This document shows, in pieces, positions 34,775-45,566 of a DNA stretch of 64,000 bases. Source of the stretch: Blakeslea trispora (Eukaryota > Mucoromycota > Mucoromycetes > Mucorales > Choanephoraceae). Each line of letters begins with the position of its first letter. The stretch's first letter is position 1. The notes beneath the pieces are model-generated. The model was not told the origin of the DNA, did not search any database, and saw only the letters and a list, made by a program, of their open reading frames with translations. Position numbers and translations under genes: made by a program. Location: positions 496,001 through 560,000 of the forward strand of contig JAIWNE010000004.1 of the NCBI GenBank assembly GCA_025331445.1, read 5' to 3'.

Positions 34775-36463
34775 CTATTTTGATGGAATATAATGTGTAT
34801 GGTTGAAGCCATTTGAAAGCTGACCATCTTTGCAAACTTCAAACTGAGTCATCCAGGAACACTGTAAGGCCTGATCTATTGTCCAGCGAGTTTCAGGGTT
34901 GGGGTCCATCATACCAGCCAAGCATTCTCTCTCAGGCTGAGTAAAATGCTTAAAGAGATCACAATCACTTGGGTCGTCTAGTTTTCGACGTTGTTCCATA
35001 TAATGTTTGTAATCGAAATCACCTCCATCAGAGGCTTGAGCAGCTACAGCAGCAGGCGAGCCGATCATGGCGTCTTGGGGAGCCTTGCCACAGGGACGGC
35101 CTGTGAAGAAAGCAGCAGTAAAGGGTAGTTGTTGAAGGCGCATGCAAAAGTAGGTGGTAGCTGCACTCCAGACATCCAAGGCCTTGCCGTCATAAGGGTC
35201 ATTATCGTCCTTGATTTTCCACATTTCAGGAGACCAAAAGGGTTCAGAGCCACACCATTTCCTGCACGCTTTGCTTTCCTTTTCAAAGCAGTTTTGAACA
35301 ACGTCAGCTACACCAAAGTCAGCAATTTTAAGTACACCTGTAGCTGTTAACACAAGGTTTTCGGGCTTGATATCACGGTGTGCAATGCCCAAATGGTGCA
35401 AGTGTTGCAGGCCTAATAAAAGCTGTTTAAAGAGACAAGCAATATCATCAGGTGCCAAATGAGGTTTTTCATGTAACAGGTTGAAGACATCACCGCCAGC
35501 ACACTTTTGAGATAGAAAAAAAGAAGAAAGTTATTAATAAGGTAATTTTTAAAATAAAAGGCAAAAAGATAAAAAAGAGAAACATACATATTCCATTACG
35601 ACACACCAACGACCCTTTTCATCTTTGACAAGATCAAGTGTATCTACCACATGAGGACAATCTGAGGCTGACTTGCTAATACAGTATTCATTTAGCATGC
35701 GCTTTTGGTACTCCCGCTCAGCTTCTGATTTATCACGCTTCTTGAATTCCTTGACTGCCAAGATACGTCCACCTGTTCTTTGTTGAACCAAGCGAATGAC
35801 AGCAGTGGCACCACTGGCAATGTTCTTTCGAGAAGTGGAGCCCAAGCCTTTGGTAGAGCGATGTTCAGGCTTGATATAGTCACCGTACTTGTCTGTTAAC
35901 AAGGGGACAGTACCAAAGGAACCACATGTCATGTCTGTAGGCGATCTTTTAAAGGACGAGCTCATCATTCGAGAAAATGACTTGCCAAATTTGCTAGCAG
36001 TGCTACTGACAGAGCTTACACTATGGATGGAAGCTGCACTGAATCGTCTAAGATGGTTGGGACTGTGTTCAGGGGAGGAAGAGAAAGTAGATTGACTAGG
36101 TGAAGCAGGCGTCATTTTCAGACTGCCAAAGAAACTGTTGGTGAATACATTACTAAGTCTCTTTTTAGACTTGCTGACAGGAATAGGTTTGGCATGATGG
36201 AGTTCGGGTGGTACCGGTGTGGAAGGTGATGAAGGTGTGGCAATCGATGAGGAAACAGAAGAGGCAGTGTCATTTGAGCCTCTGTGTTTAATATAAGAGT
36301 TGTTGTGGACGTCATGGGGATGTGCAGATAATCCTTCTTCTTCCAAACAATCAGGTGAAGCAGATCGTGGAATAGAATCGTCAAAAAATTGACCTGAAGA
36401 AAGGTACCGACCCTTTTCGAAATAACAATCGTCCTGAGTATCTGCAACTGCTAATGTAGCCAT
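34775..36463 (-). CDS. Ser/Thr protein kinase with long disordered N-terminus (Npr1/Hal4-5-like)
   Basis: Exons 35588-36463 and 34775-35503; the join [15 protein letters not shown] lies in the hinge. Residues ~1-190 are Ser/Pro-rich and basic. Kinase motifs: [11 protein letters not shown] (catalytic Lys), [15 protein letters not shown] (catalytic loop), KIADFGVAD (DFG), [11 protein letters not shown] (activation segment, Ser replacing the usual Ala of APE), [13 protein letters not shown], and a C-lobe ending [10 protein letters not shown]. The Cys-Gly-Ser-x-Pro activation motif and disordered N-terminal half suit the fungal Npr1/Hal4/Hal5 group that controls plasma-membrane nutrient and ion transporters (family knowledge; the exact orthologue is not certain). 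Confidence 0.88.
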
Positions 36464-38970
36464 TATTTTTTTTTGTAATCCCGCTTTTGTGTCTATAAAT
36501 GCTGTTTTAATCGAGTGAAAATATCACTTGGATCTAAAGAAGAAGAAAAGAAATGGAGAAGGGAGGAAGGGTATGGATGATTTTTAGTTCAAAAAAAAAG
36601 AGGAGACGCTAACAAATGTTAAAGAGAGAGAAGGGAAAAAATTAAAATAAAAAAGCTCGTTTTTATACTCCATTTTTTTTTTTGTGTATAGTGTGTGTGT
36701 TACGGGTTCTGGCGGGTTTGTCGGATTGGATAAGATAAGTCGGGTTCAGGTTAAAAAAAAAGAGGACAGACAGAATAAGAAAATTAGACCAATTGCTCAT
36801 TCACAATAGGTTTCAGATTAGATTTTTTTTTTTTTGCTAGAGTAGGGTTTATTTATACACAGTGAGCTGTAAATAAAGTGGAAAAGAGCCAATTAGGTTT
36901 TAGAGCTACCAAATAGGTAAAGTAGGCTCACGCGAGATCACCTCTTAATTTCCTTTTAGAGCGTTAATCCCCAATTAAAAATTGATCTTATTCCAATCAA
37001 GCTTTTCTTTCTTTCTTTCTGTTCATTCGAAATGAATTTTTCCTTTTTATTAAGTCCCTCTCTTTATGAGAAAACAAAAGACTTTCAAGATGTTTTATTA
37101 GACCAAAAAAAAAAAGGAGACAAACAATAATATATGTCCCGGCTCAACTATTTTTGCGTAGACATCAAGCAAGTCATGAGTACACAAAATTACGTTATAC
37201 ACTCTACAGTTCAATATTAAACAAACTGTCCTTTTTTCCAGGCTATGCGTTTATATTTGCTCAAAATGTCTCATACAGACCCTACCAAGAAATTGTTTCC
37301 ACGTGCTACACTGTATTTGTTTACTTTCAAAGTGCAAAAAAAAAAGAAAAAGAAATTAGGTCATGAGAAGGCGCAAACAAAAGAACTTTAGAGAGAGGGC
37401 ACGTTTTGTTTTTGCTGTTGTATTTTCATCATAAGGGTAGTCTATCATTGAATGAATAGGTTTCCGATCCAAAGGTAGTAGAAGGTTTCATTGTATAGAA
37501 TTCGCCCACGCTTAACTTTCCCTTCACAAATATAAAGTAAATCCTGTTTATGTGGGATAGGTTTCTGTTATTGAAACAGGGCCTATTCTGATTTTTCCTT
37601 TTTTCTTTGGTTTTAACTTAGTTTGGGTATCGTTCTAAGGGGAGGGAAAGAGATCTAGGCTGATCAGTGTACCAAAGTTGCGATAGACTTTCTTCTTCTG
37701 TTGTAAGATTTGATTTTCTTTTTTTTTTTTTTGACTGAAAAATTACTCACCCGGTCCATATCTTTTTGAATGATGTCATCAAATCAATGATCTTTGCTGT
37801 CTGTTTAGATAGTTTATAAAGTGATACAGAAGATAGGCTTATTAAAGAGGTTCTTGAAAAGAAAATTTTCCGTATGTATTAGCTTCAATTTTATTTATTT
37901 ATTTGTATATGATCAACCAATTTATTCTGTAAAGCCTCAACTTGGTAATAAAGCCAATCTATTTTCCCTTTTCTCTCTCTCTCTCTTAAAATAAAGAGTG
38001 CTCTGTATCATTTTTACTCTTATATGAGAAACAAATATGCTGAAAACGGCAACATTTTGAAAATTGCGGGGAAATCCCCCCAAAAGAGTAATCTAACATT
38101 AACAAAAAAAAAAAAGTGGTGTATAGAGAACAACTAAAGTCAACCAGATACACTGCTGGAATGACGTTGTTTGAAGCTAACACACTAAAGGTAATTTCCC
38201 CTTATCCATTCGCACTTTAACTCTGAAGTCTTTAACAACTCACACGTAACCCTGAGAAAAAAAAAACTACACGCTCTGACACTTTAAGATTTAGTGTTGG
38301 TTTGAAAGCTATCAATTCCGAAAGAGAAAATTCCACTTTTTTCAGTAATTTTATACATTCTCTCTCTTTTTCTTTATCTCTGTGTGGCCCTAAAAATCGA
38401 TTTAATGAATTGAAATAGGCTCTGGCAAAGCTGTTCATTTAGAAGACTGACGTCAGGTTAAGAGAATGTGAGAAAAAGAAACGCCAAAATTTCTTTATAT
38501 GTCCATACCCACTCTTTATAGCTAAATGAAGCCAATGTATGCCCCCCACAAAATTGAAGGTATTGCACCTTTCTGAATGAGAGCAGCTGACCTGGAAGCG
38601 AAGACAAAGAACTGTTCTATGGATTTCCGAAATTATAATAATATACACCATTTCCGAAAATAGATTGCATATAGAAAGAAACGGACTGCATACAGAAAAA
38701 ATCAAAATTACACTAGCAAAAAAGATTAAAGACTGTAATGTTGGGGAAACTCTTTGTTTAAACATGCTTGTGTCCTTGAGTTAGAGTATTGGCAAAATCC
38801 ATAAGAAACTTTTCAAACAAATAATGCCATAAGCTATCTTTTCTCAGCAGCTTCTCTTTGACCTTAAACACAGATCTAAATCTGCCCCACAGGATTGAAA
38901 TTAGAGAAATACGATGGAGTGTCTACACATCCATTTTCTCGACCAATAATCAGCTTTTCAACCTGATTTG

Positions 38971-39048
<78 letters not shown>

Positions 39049-40819
39049 GAGAGTATTATCTAGTATGAGGCAAACTACCTTTGAACTACTCGTGTTGATC
39101 AAATCACACCCAAAACAATCAGAGATGAAGTAGTGACAAGAAAAAGTTCCTATTGTTGTTTTTCAACTTTAGCTTATCTATAACCTTCTAATAGTATGAT
39201 CTCATAGCATTACTTGTAACTTTCATATTGACTTCTTTTCTCGCTTGATTGTCTTTCAAACTACTAGGATTAACTGTGCAATACTATCGGGAGATCAGTG
39301 ATGGTGACAGTAAAAACGTATACTTTTTCTACTTATGTTTCCAAGAAGTTTATTTGCCTACGAACAACAAAGAATGTCTTAATCTACCTTGAATGCTGAA
39401 GCTTGGAAAAGGCCCGAGGAACAAGATGATGCCAAGCAATCCCAAGACAATAAGTATGATTACTGCCTCTCTATTTAATAACATAATAATGGCTCTAGTT
39501 AGTCTCTTGAAACAATGATAGTTATTTAACATATAGATCATTTAGAGATGCAGGTGTCTCTTACAATCGTCATTTTGTGGTGCCAAACGAATGACTTGAA
39601 GCCAAAAGCGCATCTACCTTGTACGTCTCACAAAACACAAGCAATAATAAAGCTATTCCAGTAATCAGTGCTATGAAAGAGGAAATTGACTAAACTATAA
39701 TGTTGAAGACTAAAAGATAGGCCTAAGAGAAGCTTGGCATTTTGCCCATGGGTTCGATCATTTTCAAGAAGAGTAAATTTAGACTAAAGAGTGGTGGGCT
39801 ATTCAATCCTGCAATAGTTCAGACATGGTCAATACAACTACGCATGTGGTTTTGGTATCATGTCACTTTTCATTTAATCTTAGCAAATTGTTCACCCTAT
39901 TGTATAGTTTAGATGCTAAAAGTATATCAGTGTGGTGCGAAAAGATAGACATGAGAGATAAATTCTGTAAAATAGATGTCTCTCAAATATTCTTGATACC
40001 CGACACTTACGCTTCCCAGATCTACTATCTTATACAAGCTAGCTTCCTCAGCTTCTCCTCTCCTTTTCCCAGCATAGCCATAGATTTGCCCCTCGCATGA
40101 CGCCAATATCATTCATCTTTATCGATATCACTCCTTTCATTAACAATTTTCTTTGATTTTCTCCTAATAGCAGTTTCTCACTTGACTTTAGCTGCTCTTT
40201 CAGGAACCTCACTTGCTCCCGCCTCCCAATTTTCGTCATCTCTATCTCTCAAGAACAATTTTTTTTGCCTAGTCTTTACCAGGTAATTGACAAACTCATT
40301 GACGCTCAATCTCTCAGCATTTTCTTCTCTCAACTGTTACTGATTTACACAGTACCATCAAACACCTTTCTCGATACCCAATGCTTTGTTTGACATTTCG
40401 TTTCTTTTCCCTGTACATTTATATTATACATTCAATCTCTTCTGACATTTTGAAGGACTTTAAATAAAACCAGGCTTGTTCCCTTTAAAGAAAATACAAT
40501 GGGAATAAAAAAAAAAAGAGATAGAATAATGACGATTGTCCATTCAAGCCCCCCCCCTCCCCCCAATTCCGTTATTCAAAATTCATTAAATAGACCTGCC
40601 TGCGCATTCTGGAACCTTCAAGCTCTTTTTAAGCTGAGCGCCTTGTTACACTCTACCGCGTTCCTCTTTTTCTCTATTTTCGTGTTCATTGTCCATGTTT
40701 TAAAAAGTAACAATGTGTGTAACGATTTTTTCTTCTCAGTCTTCTGTCCCTCAAATTTATTATTATTTTTTTCTCACCCTTTTTTTAATACTTTTGCTCG
40801 ACCCCACCCCCTTTCCCTT
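36464..40819. other. long gene-poor interval with (GT)37
   Basis: 4.35 kb. The left end carries the kinase promoter and leader; the right end has C/T-rich DNA before the PTPS gene. A 74-nt GT tract lies at 38973-39046. Small frames (37986-38765 on -, 39825-40100 on +) have no motif and no plausible exon partners. Confidence 0.55.
38973..39046. repeat. (GT)37 dinucleotide tract
   Basis: Perfect 74-nt GT/AC run in intergenic DNA; potential Z-DNA-forming and highly polymorphic marker. Confidence 0.97.
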
Positions 40820-41461
40820 ATGCCAGCTATTGCTTATATTACGCGTTCCGAAACATTCTCTGCTGCTCACAGACTTCATTCACCCAAACTTTCCAAAGAA
40901 GAAAATAAGCTTGTCTATGGCAAATGTAACCATCCTCACTTTCATGGTCATAACTACAAAGGTAAGATCTAGTGTCTCATCAGCTACTACTTCTTATTCA
41001 CATTGCTATAGTGGAGATCACCATGCAAGGCAAAGTTGATACTGTGACCGGGATGGTCATGAACTTGGTCGATCTAAAAGAGTGCATTCAAAAAGCAGTG
41101 ATGGATCCTTTAGATCATCGTAATCTAGTATGTTTCGCCCCCCCTTTTTTTATATGCTGTTTAAGCATAACTAAGCGAAAAAATTTTTTTTTTAAACAGG
41201 ATATGGATGTTCCTTTTTTCAAATCAAACCCAAGGTAAAAAAAGAGGAAAAAAGACCTATCTCTTAAATGCTTTCATTATTAACAGACTCACTTTTATTG
41301 TTAGTACTACCGAGAATTTAGCTGTATTTATCTGGAGTAATTTCCAATATTATTATCTACAGAATGAAAAATGGAGTGCCAGTTCAGCTCGACTCTACAA
41401 AGTCAAGGTCTATGAGACAGAAAAGAACATAGTAGAGTTTATGGGTGAAGATAACTTTTAG
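40820..41461 (+). CDS. PTS: 6-pyruvoyltetrahydropterin synthase
   Basis: Converts dihydroneopterin triphosphate to 6-pyruvoyltetrahydropterin in tetrahydrobiopterin synthesis. Exons 40820-40961, 41012-41127, 41200-41234 and 41305-41461, in phase, ~149 residues. Diagnostic: AYITRSETFSAAHRLHS (first Zn His), LVYGKCNHPHFHGHNYK (catalytic Cys and the HxH Zn ligands), GMVMNLVDLK, LDHRNLD (catalytic Asp-His) and STTENLAVFIW (substrate Glu). Length is that of eukaryotic PTPS. Bacterial QueD (queuosine pathway) is a homologue and cannot be excluded by sequence alone, but the pattern fits PTPS. Confidence 0.92.
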
Positions 41462-41555
41462 AGATCCCTAATTCATATCACTGTAAATAGCACATTTCCT
41501 TCTCCTCTCTCTTTTTTTAGAAAAACATTATATATATTAAAGCAAACAACAGAGT

Positions 41556-43374
41556 CTAAATAATTCTAAATTGACCTGAGGTTGTCTCAAGCTCAATGAC
41601 TTTTGTACAATTCTTTACACCACCCTTCATTCGGATCCAGCGACCCAGCTTTAACTCTTGTCCCACACCAACAATGAGCAATGTACGTTTTGAAGGGAAA
41701 GTGGTCTTGATCTGAATGCTGTTGACAACACCTTCAACAGGAATCTCCGCAATTTGACTAAAACTCTTATTGTCAGCAGCCAACTTCCATACACGAACAC
41801 GACCATCCCAAGAGCCAGACACAAATAGGTCAGAGTATCTTAGTGAGGCAACAGCTGTGATCCAATAAGGTGTGTTGATTTCTATGTCACTCTGATGTGT
41901 GTTTAATCCATGAGCAGTTGACATAGAATAGACTGGTTTTTTACGATTCAGTTCCCATAATGAAATGACCCTGTATACTCCAATTTGTTTAATTTGTTAT
42001 GTTCGATTTTGCTTCGCTCCTGACTTACCCACTATCACCACCAGTCACAAACATGCTTTCATCTATCTGAGCTATGCAATCAAGCGATCCTTCAACATAA
42101 ACTGTTTCTCCTGCTTGCTTAGTAGACACACCACCTCGGTAGACCAGTTGTGATTCCTCCACGATTTTCCACACTCTCGCTGTTTTATCTCTGCCACCTG
42201 TTGATACACAACGCTCTCGGACAAGGGTATCAATATCTGTGATTTGGTCTTGGTGGCCAAATAGAGTTTCGATATAAGCGCGTTCATCCACATTCCATAA
42301 CTTGATAGTACGATCGTGAGAGCAAGAATAAAGCTGGTTTTGTCCTTTGCGGAAAGCAAGACCCTAATAAAATAAGATGAGTCTAATGGATGCGAATAAA
42401 AAGCGAAAGAGACTTACTGAGACAGTATCTCGGTGCTGAGTGAATTTGACCAAGTGCTTGTCTTCAGTGACAGACCAAAGATTGATTGTCTTGTCTTTGC
42501 CACCACTAGCAAGGTATTTGCCATCATGACTTATCGCAAGACATAGAATAATATCCGTGTGTCCATCGAAATTCTTGACACCCTTTCTACCACCGGGAAA
42601 TGTGTGCAGTCGTGTGTTTGTCTTCAAATCCCCTATATGGTTGTCTGATTAATTCATCTATTCACAAATACAAAGAGGTTCTTTTTTTTTACATTTCACA
42701 ATAGAGCCATCTTTCGAAGCTGAATAATAAATAGATCCATTTTCAGATAATGCAACTGCTGTCACTGGGAGTTGGTGACCGCGATTTGTATGTATTTTGA
42801 GTTCTTGCCATTTAAACTGTTTTTTTTTTAAGTTAGTGTTATTTCTTTCAGAACAAAAACTGCTTTGTTCACTTACTGTATCAGCAATACGTAAATGAAG
42901 ACGTCCTTCACTTTCATCCTAAACATTCGATAAATTAGTTTCAAGAACGGTTTGGCTGTTAAATTAGATCCTACATCGTCTTTCTTTAAACGCTCTGCAA
43001 TTAAATCTCGGTCAAGATCAGCAGCATCAAAACCATCGACATCTAAAAAAAGAAAAAGTTGAGTCAATCAAACTTTTAAAAGAGTAAGAAACCATACCGT
43101 CTAGACTAGTTTCAATGTTATTCAGATAAGCTTTGGCAAGACGAACACGCTTCTCGGCAGCTGTCTCGACGATTTCTTCTTCTGAAGATTCAGCTTCACT
43201 TTCAGCAGAGAGGTTGGCATCAAAATGATCTTCATCGTCATCTTCTAAATCACTGTCTGCTTTTTTGTTTTTGGTTTGTGACTGAACTCCGTTGGTCTTT
43301 CTGCCACTCATGCTGGTGGTCTTGGTGGGTCTCTTGCGCTTACGAGCACTGGCGAAAAAGGAGTCGACAGCCAT
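41556..43374 (-). CDS. RRP9: U3 snoRNP WD40 protein Rrp9 (U3-55K)
   Basis: Component of the U3 snoRNP for 18S rRNA processing in the nucleolus. Seven exons: 43098-43374, 42975-43042, 42877-42918, 42693-42816, 42418-42632, 42029-42363, 41556-41970. The N-terminus is basic (ARKRKRPTKTT), then acidic (LEDDDEDHFDANLSAESEAE), then TAAEKRVRLAKAYLNNIE, the characteristic helix of this family. WD repeats follow: GHQLPVTAVALSENG, DGHTDIILCLAISHDGKYLA with GGKDKTINLWS, HRDTVSGLAFRKG with SHDRTIKLWNV, GHQDQITDIDTL with GGRDKTARVW, and VSGSWDGRVRVWKLA. All exon joins restore repeat spacing. It converges with PTPS. Confidence 0.93.
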
Positions 43375-43722
43375 AGTATGTATTTAAAAGGTTGAATAGG
43401 TTAAAGAAATAGTATTTTATTATTTATTTTGTTTTTTTAAAATTTTTTTTTCTCGCTCAGCCTCCCTAAACACAGCATTATTGACTTTTTTTTTTGAAGC
43501 ATAAACTGCGAGCCTTGTTTTTTTTAATTATTATTGCAGAGTTTTGTTGGTATGGTAAAGAAAGCATGTTTTTAAGCAGAATGGATTGTATTTATGCTTT
43601 TTCTCGTTATAAAGGAATTGTCGAATAAATGACCATAAAATAAAATAATGTAACTCTCCCCTTATTTTGTTCTCCTCCCCCCTACTGCTTTTTTCCTCTT
43701 TCCTTTTTTTTTATTGTTGTGG
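43375..43722. other. divergent intergenic region
   Basis: 348 bp between RRP9 (-) and the FAR1-type gene (+); T-rich leaders at both ends. No further features seen. Confidence 0.55.
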
Positions 43723-44328
43723 ATGGTAAACGCAGAAGAAGAGAAAGAACATCATGAGCTGCATGCTGTAGCAGATCCTTTACCTGAAATATTATCCGAT
43801 ACTACAAGAGAATCACTGAATACACTTTTGAATGAATATGCAACTCGAAACAAGTTTGTGATGGTAGTTACTAAATCAGATGCCAGACGACTGATCTTTC
43901 AGTGTGAAAAAGGTGGAAAATACAGACAGAAGCGAATAGAGTCCGAAAAGAGACAGCGTCAGAGAAAAAGCATGAAGACTGATTGTCCATACCGTGTTCG
44001 ATTCTCGAAACTAAAGAACAATCAAGGCTTTAAACTCAACAAGCCTGCAGACCAAAACGAGTGTTTCCATAATCACCCTTTAGATTTCGATCATTTACTA
44101 AGCACAAGTCGAGGACGCAAAAACCACTTTATGTCAAAAAAGGATCAACAACAGGAAAGAGAAGAAGCAGAAGCAGAGGAAGACGAGTTGGACGAAATCG
44201 AGCCTGATCCGGAACCATGGAGACAGTGTATTACTAAAATAGAATCGATTTTTCGTCGCTTTGAAGACAACAAAGAAAAGACAAACTTATTGATAGCTGC
44301 TCTTGAAGAGCTGACTAGTAATTTTTAA
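43723..44328 (+). CDS. FAR1-type (WRKY-GCM1 zinc finger) DNA-binding protein
   Basis: Single exon, 201 residues from the ATG at 43723. The FAR1 DNA-binding region spans ~40-125: YATRNKFVMVVTKSDARRL, RLIFQCEKGGKYRQ (first Cys), KTDCPYRVRFSKLKNNQGF (second Cys) and NECFHNHPLDFDH (HxH), the C-C-H-H pattern of FAR1/FHY3 and MULE-transposase N-termini. A basic and acidic tail (QQEREEAEAEEDELDEIE) and a short helical end follow. There is no DDE transposase, so this is either a domesticated transposon-derived factor or a solitary fragment; the intact frame favours a used gene. Confidence 0.72.
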   Translation: MVNAEEEKEHHELHAVADPLPEILSDTTRESLNTLLNEYATRNKFVMVVTKSDARRLIFQCEKGGKYRQKRIESEKRQRQRKSMKTDCPYRVRFSKLKNNQGFKLNKPADQNECFHNHPLDFDHLLSTSRGRKNHFMSKKDQQQEREEAEAEEDELDEIEPDPEPWRQCITKIESIFRRFEDNKEKTNLLIAALEELTSNF

Positions 44329-45566
44329 ACATGAATGATACCCCTCTTATTTTTGTCCATAAAAATGTTGATTCAAACAAGTAATAAAGTTGTTTATTGT
44401 CTTCCCCCAAAAAAAAAAAGACATTTCCTCTTTGTGGTCGCGGCAATAGCAACAATAAGCAATGTAGCAACGTTTCATTTGACAACAAATTAAACTTATA
44501 TAAATACGGGCCATGACTATCTGTTTTATCGAAATCATACACTTACAAATAAAAAACAAATATGCCAAAATCAGACCCGATAAACCAGGTAAAATTCAAA
44601 GTATGTCCTATTATAGTATTGCTGACTTAATTCCATCATAGCTCTTCCCTCACCTTATCCTTTGCCACCCAAAAAATAGTTGCCTCAAAGACTCCGTCTC
44701 CTCTCTCCCGCTTTCTGTATCAAGAAACCCCAAGCATAACTATTCTGGCTCTTTATCTCTTTTCTTTCTTTCTTTTTTTTTTTTTAAATAAACATGGTCC
44801 AGAAAATGTTGTAACAAAAAATGCTTACTGTATCGGTTTAAACCAAGACTTTGATCGTCATACTCATGAATTAGAATAATAACAGATAAACAAGTAGCAG
44901 TACTTTTTGTTGACGAGAACCGTGCTCTGTAGATATGATTGTCTCAAGATACAATGATACAAATAGAGACTCACTTGGGAGTATAGGGTTTATTGATACA
45001 CCATTGTAAAAACAATTAGCCTAAATCAACAGAGAATATATCTGCTTTGTTGTTTCAATGACAGATGAAATAAGCCATAGTTATGGTCTAGTAAATGACT
45101 GTACAATACTATTTTCTTGTAATGACAGAAAGCAATATATATCATCTTATAGCACAGAGGGTAATCAGAATCAATGGATGAGCCTTTAAAATGGTTTCTT
45201 TCTCTTTTCGTCATTGGCATTATTGATCAAAGTGCTTTTCTTTCTATACACCTACAAAGAATCAAAGCGTATATCAGTATAGACTGGTCTACACAAAGCA
45301 TAAACAAGCAACTAGGATCATAACTCGATTTAGAAATTTTTGGAAAAAAAAATAAAGAAAACTTTTCCATAAGCCAATCAGATAGCTCAATTTTGAAAAT
45401 AACTTCCAAAAAAGGGAAGGTACGATTTAATGAAACTGAAATTTAGTTAACAAAACTGTGCAATTTTCAGTTTCATTAACTTCTGAGTTTATAAGACTAG
45501 TTTACTTAAATGTCAGTTCCTTGTCACCAAAATGTACTTTTTCTTTCAGATAATAAAAATCTTACT
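44329..45566. other. intergenic with inverted repeat at the right end
   Basis: 1.24 kb. A CT-rich stretch at 44640-44790 looks like a leader but is followed only by a six-codon ORF. Two 15-bp arms forming an inverted repeat lie at 45427-45479. Confidence 0.55.
45427..45479. repeat. 15-bp perfect inverted repeat, 23-bp spacer
   Basis: Left arm TTAATGAAACTGAAA (45427-45441) and right arm TTTCAGTTTCATTAA (45465-45479) are exact reverse complements. The dyad ends 88 bp before the ATG of the Crypton-like gene. Confidence 0.9.
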
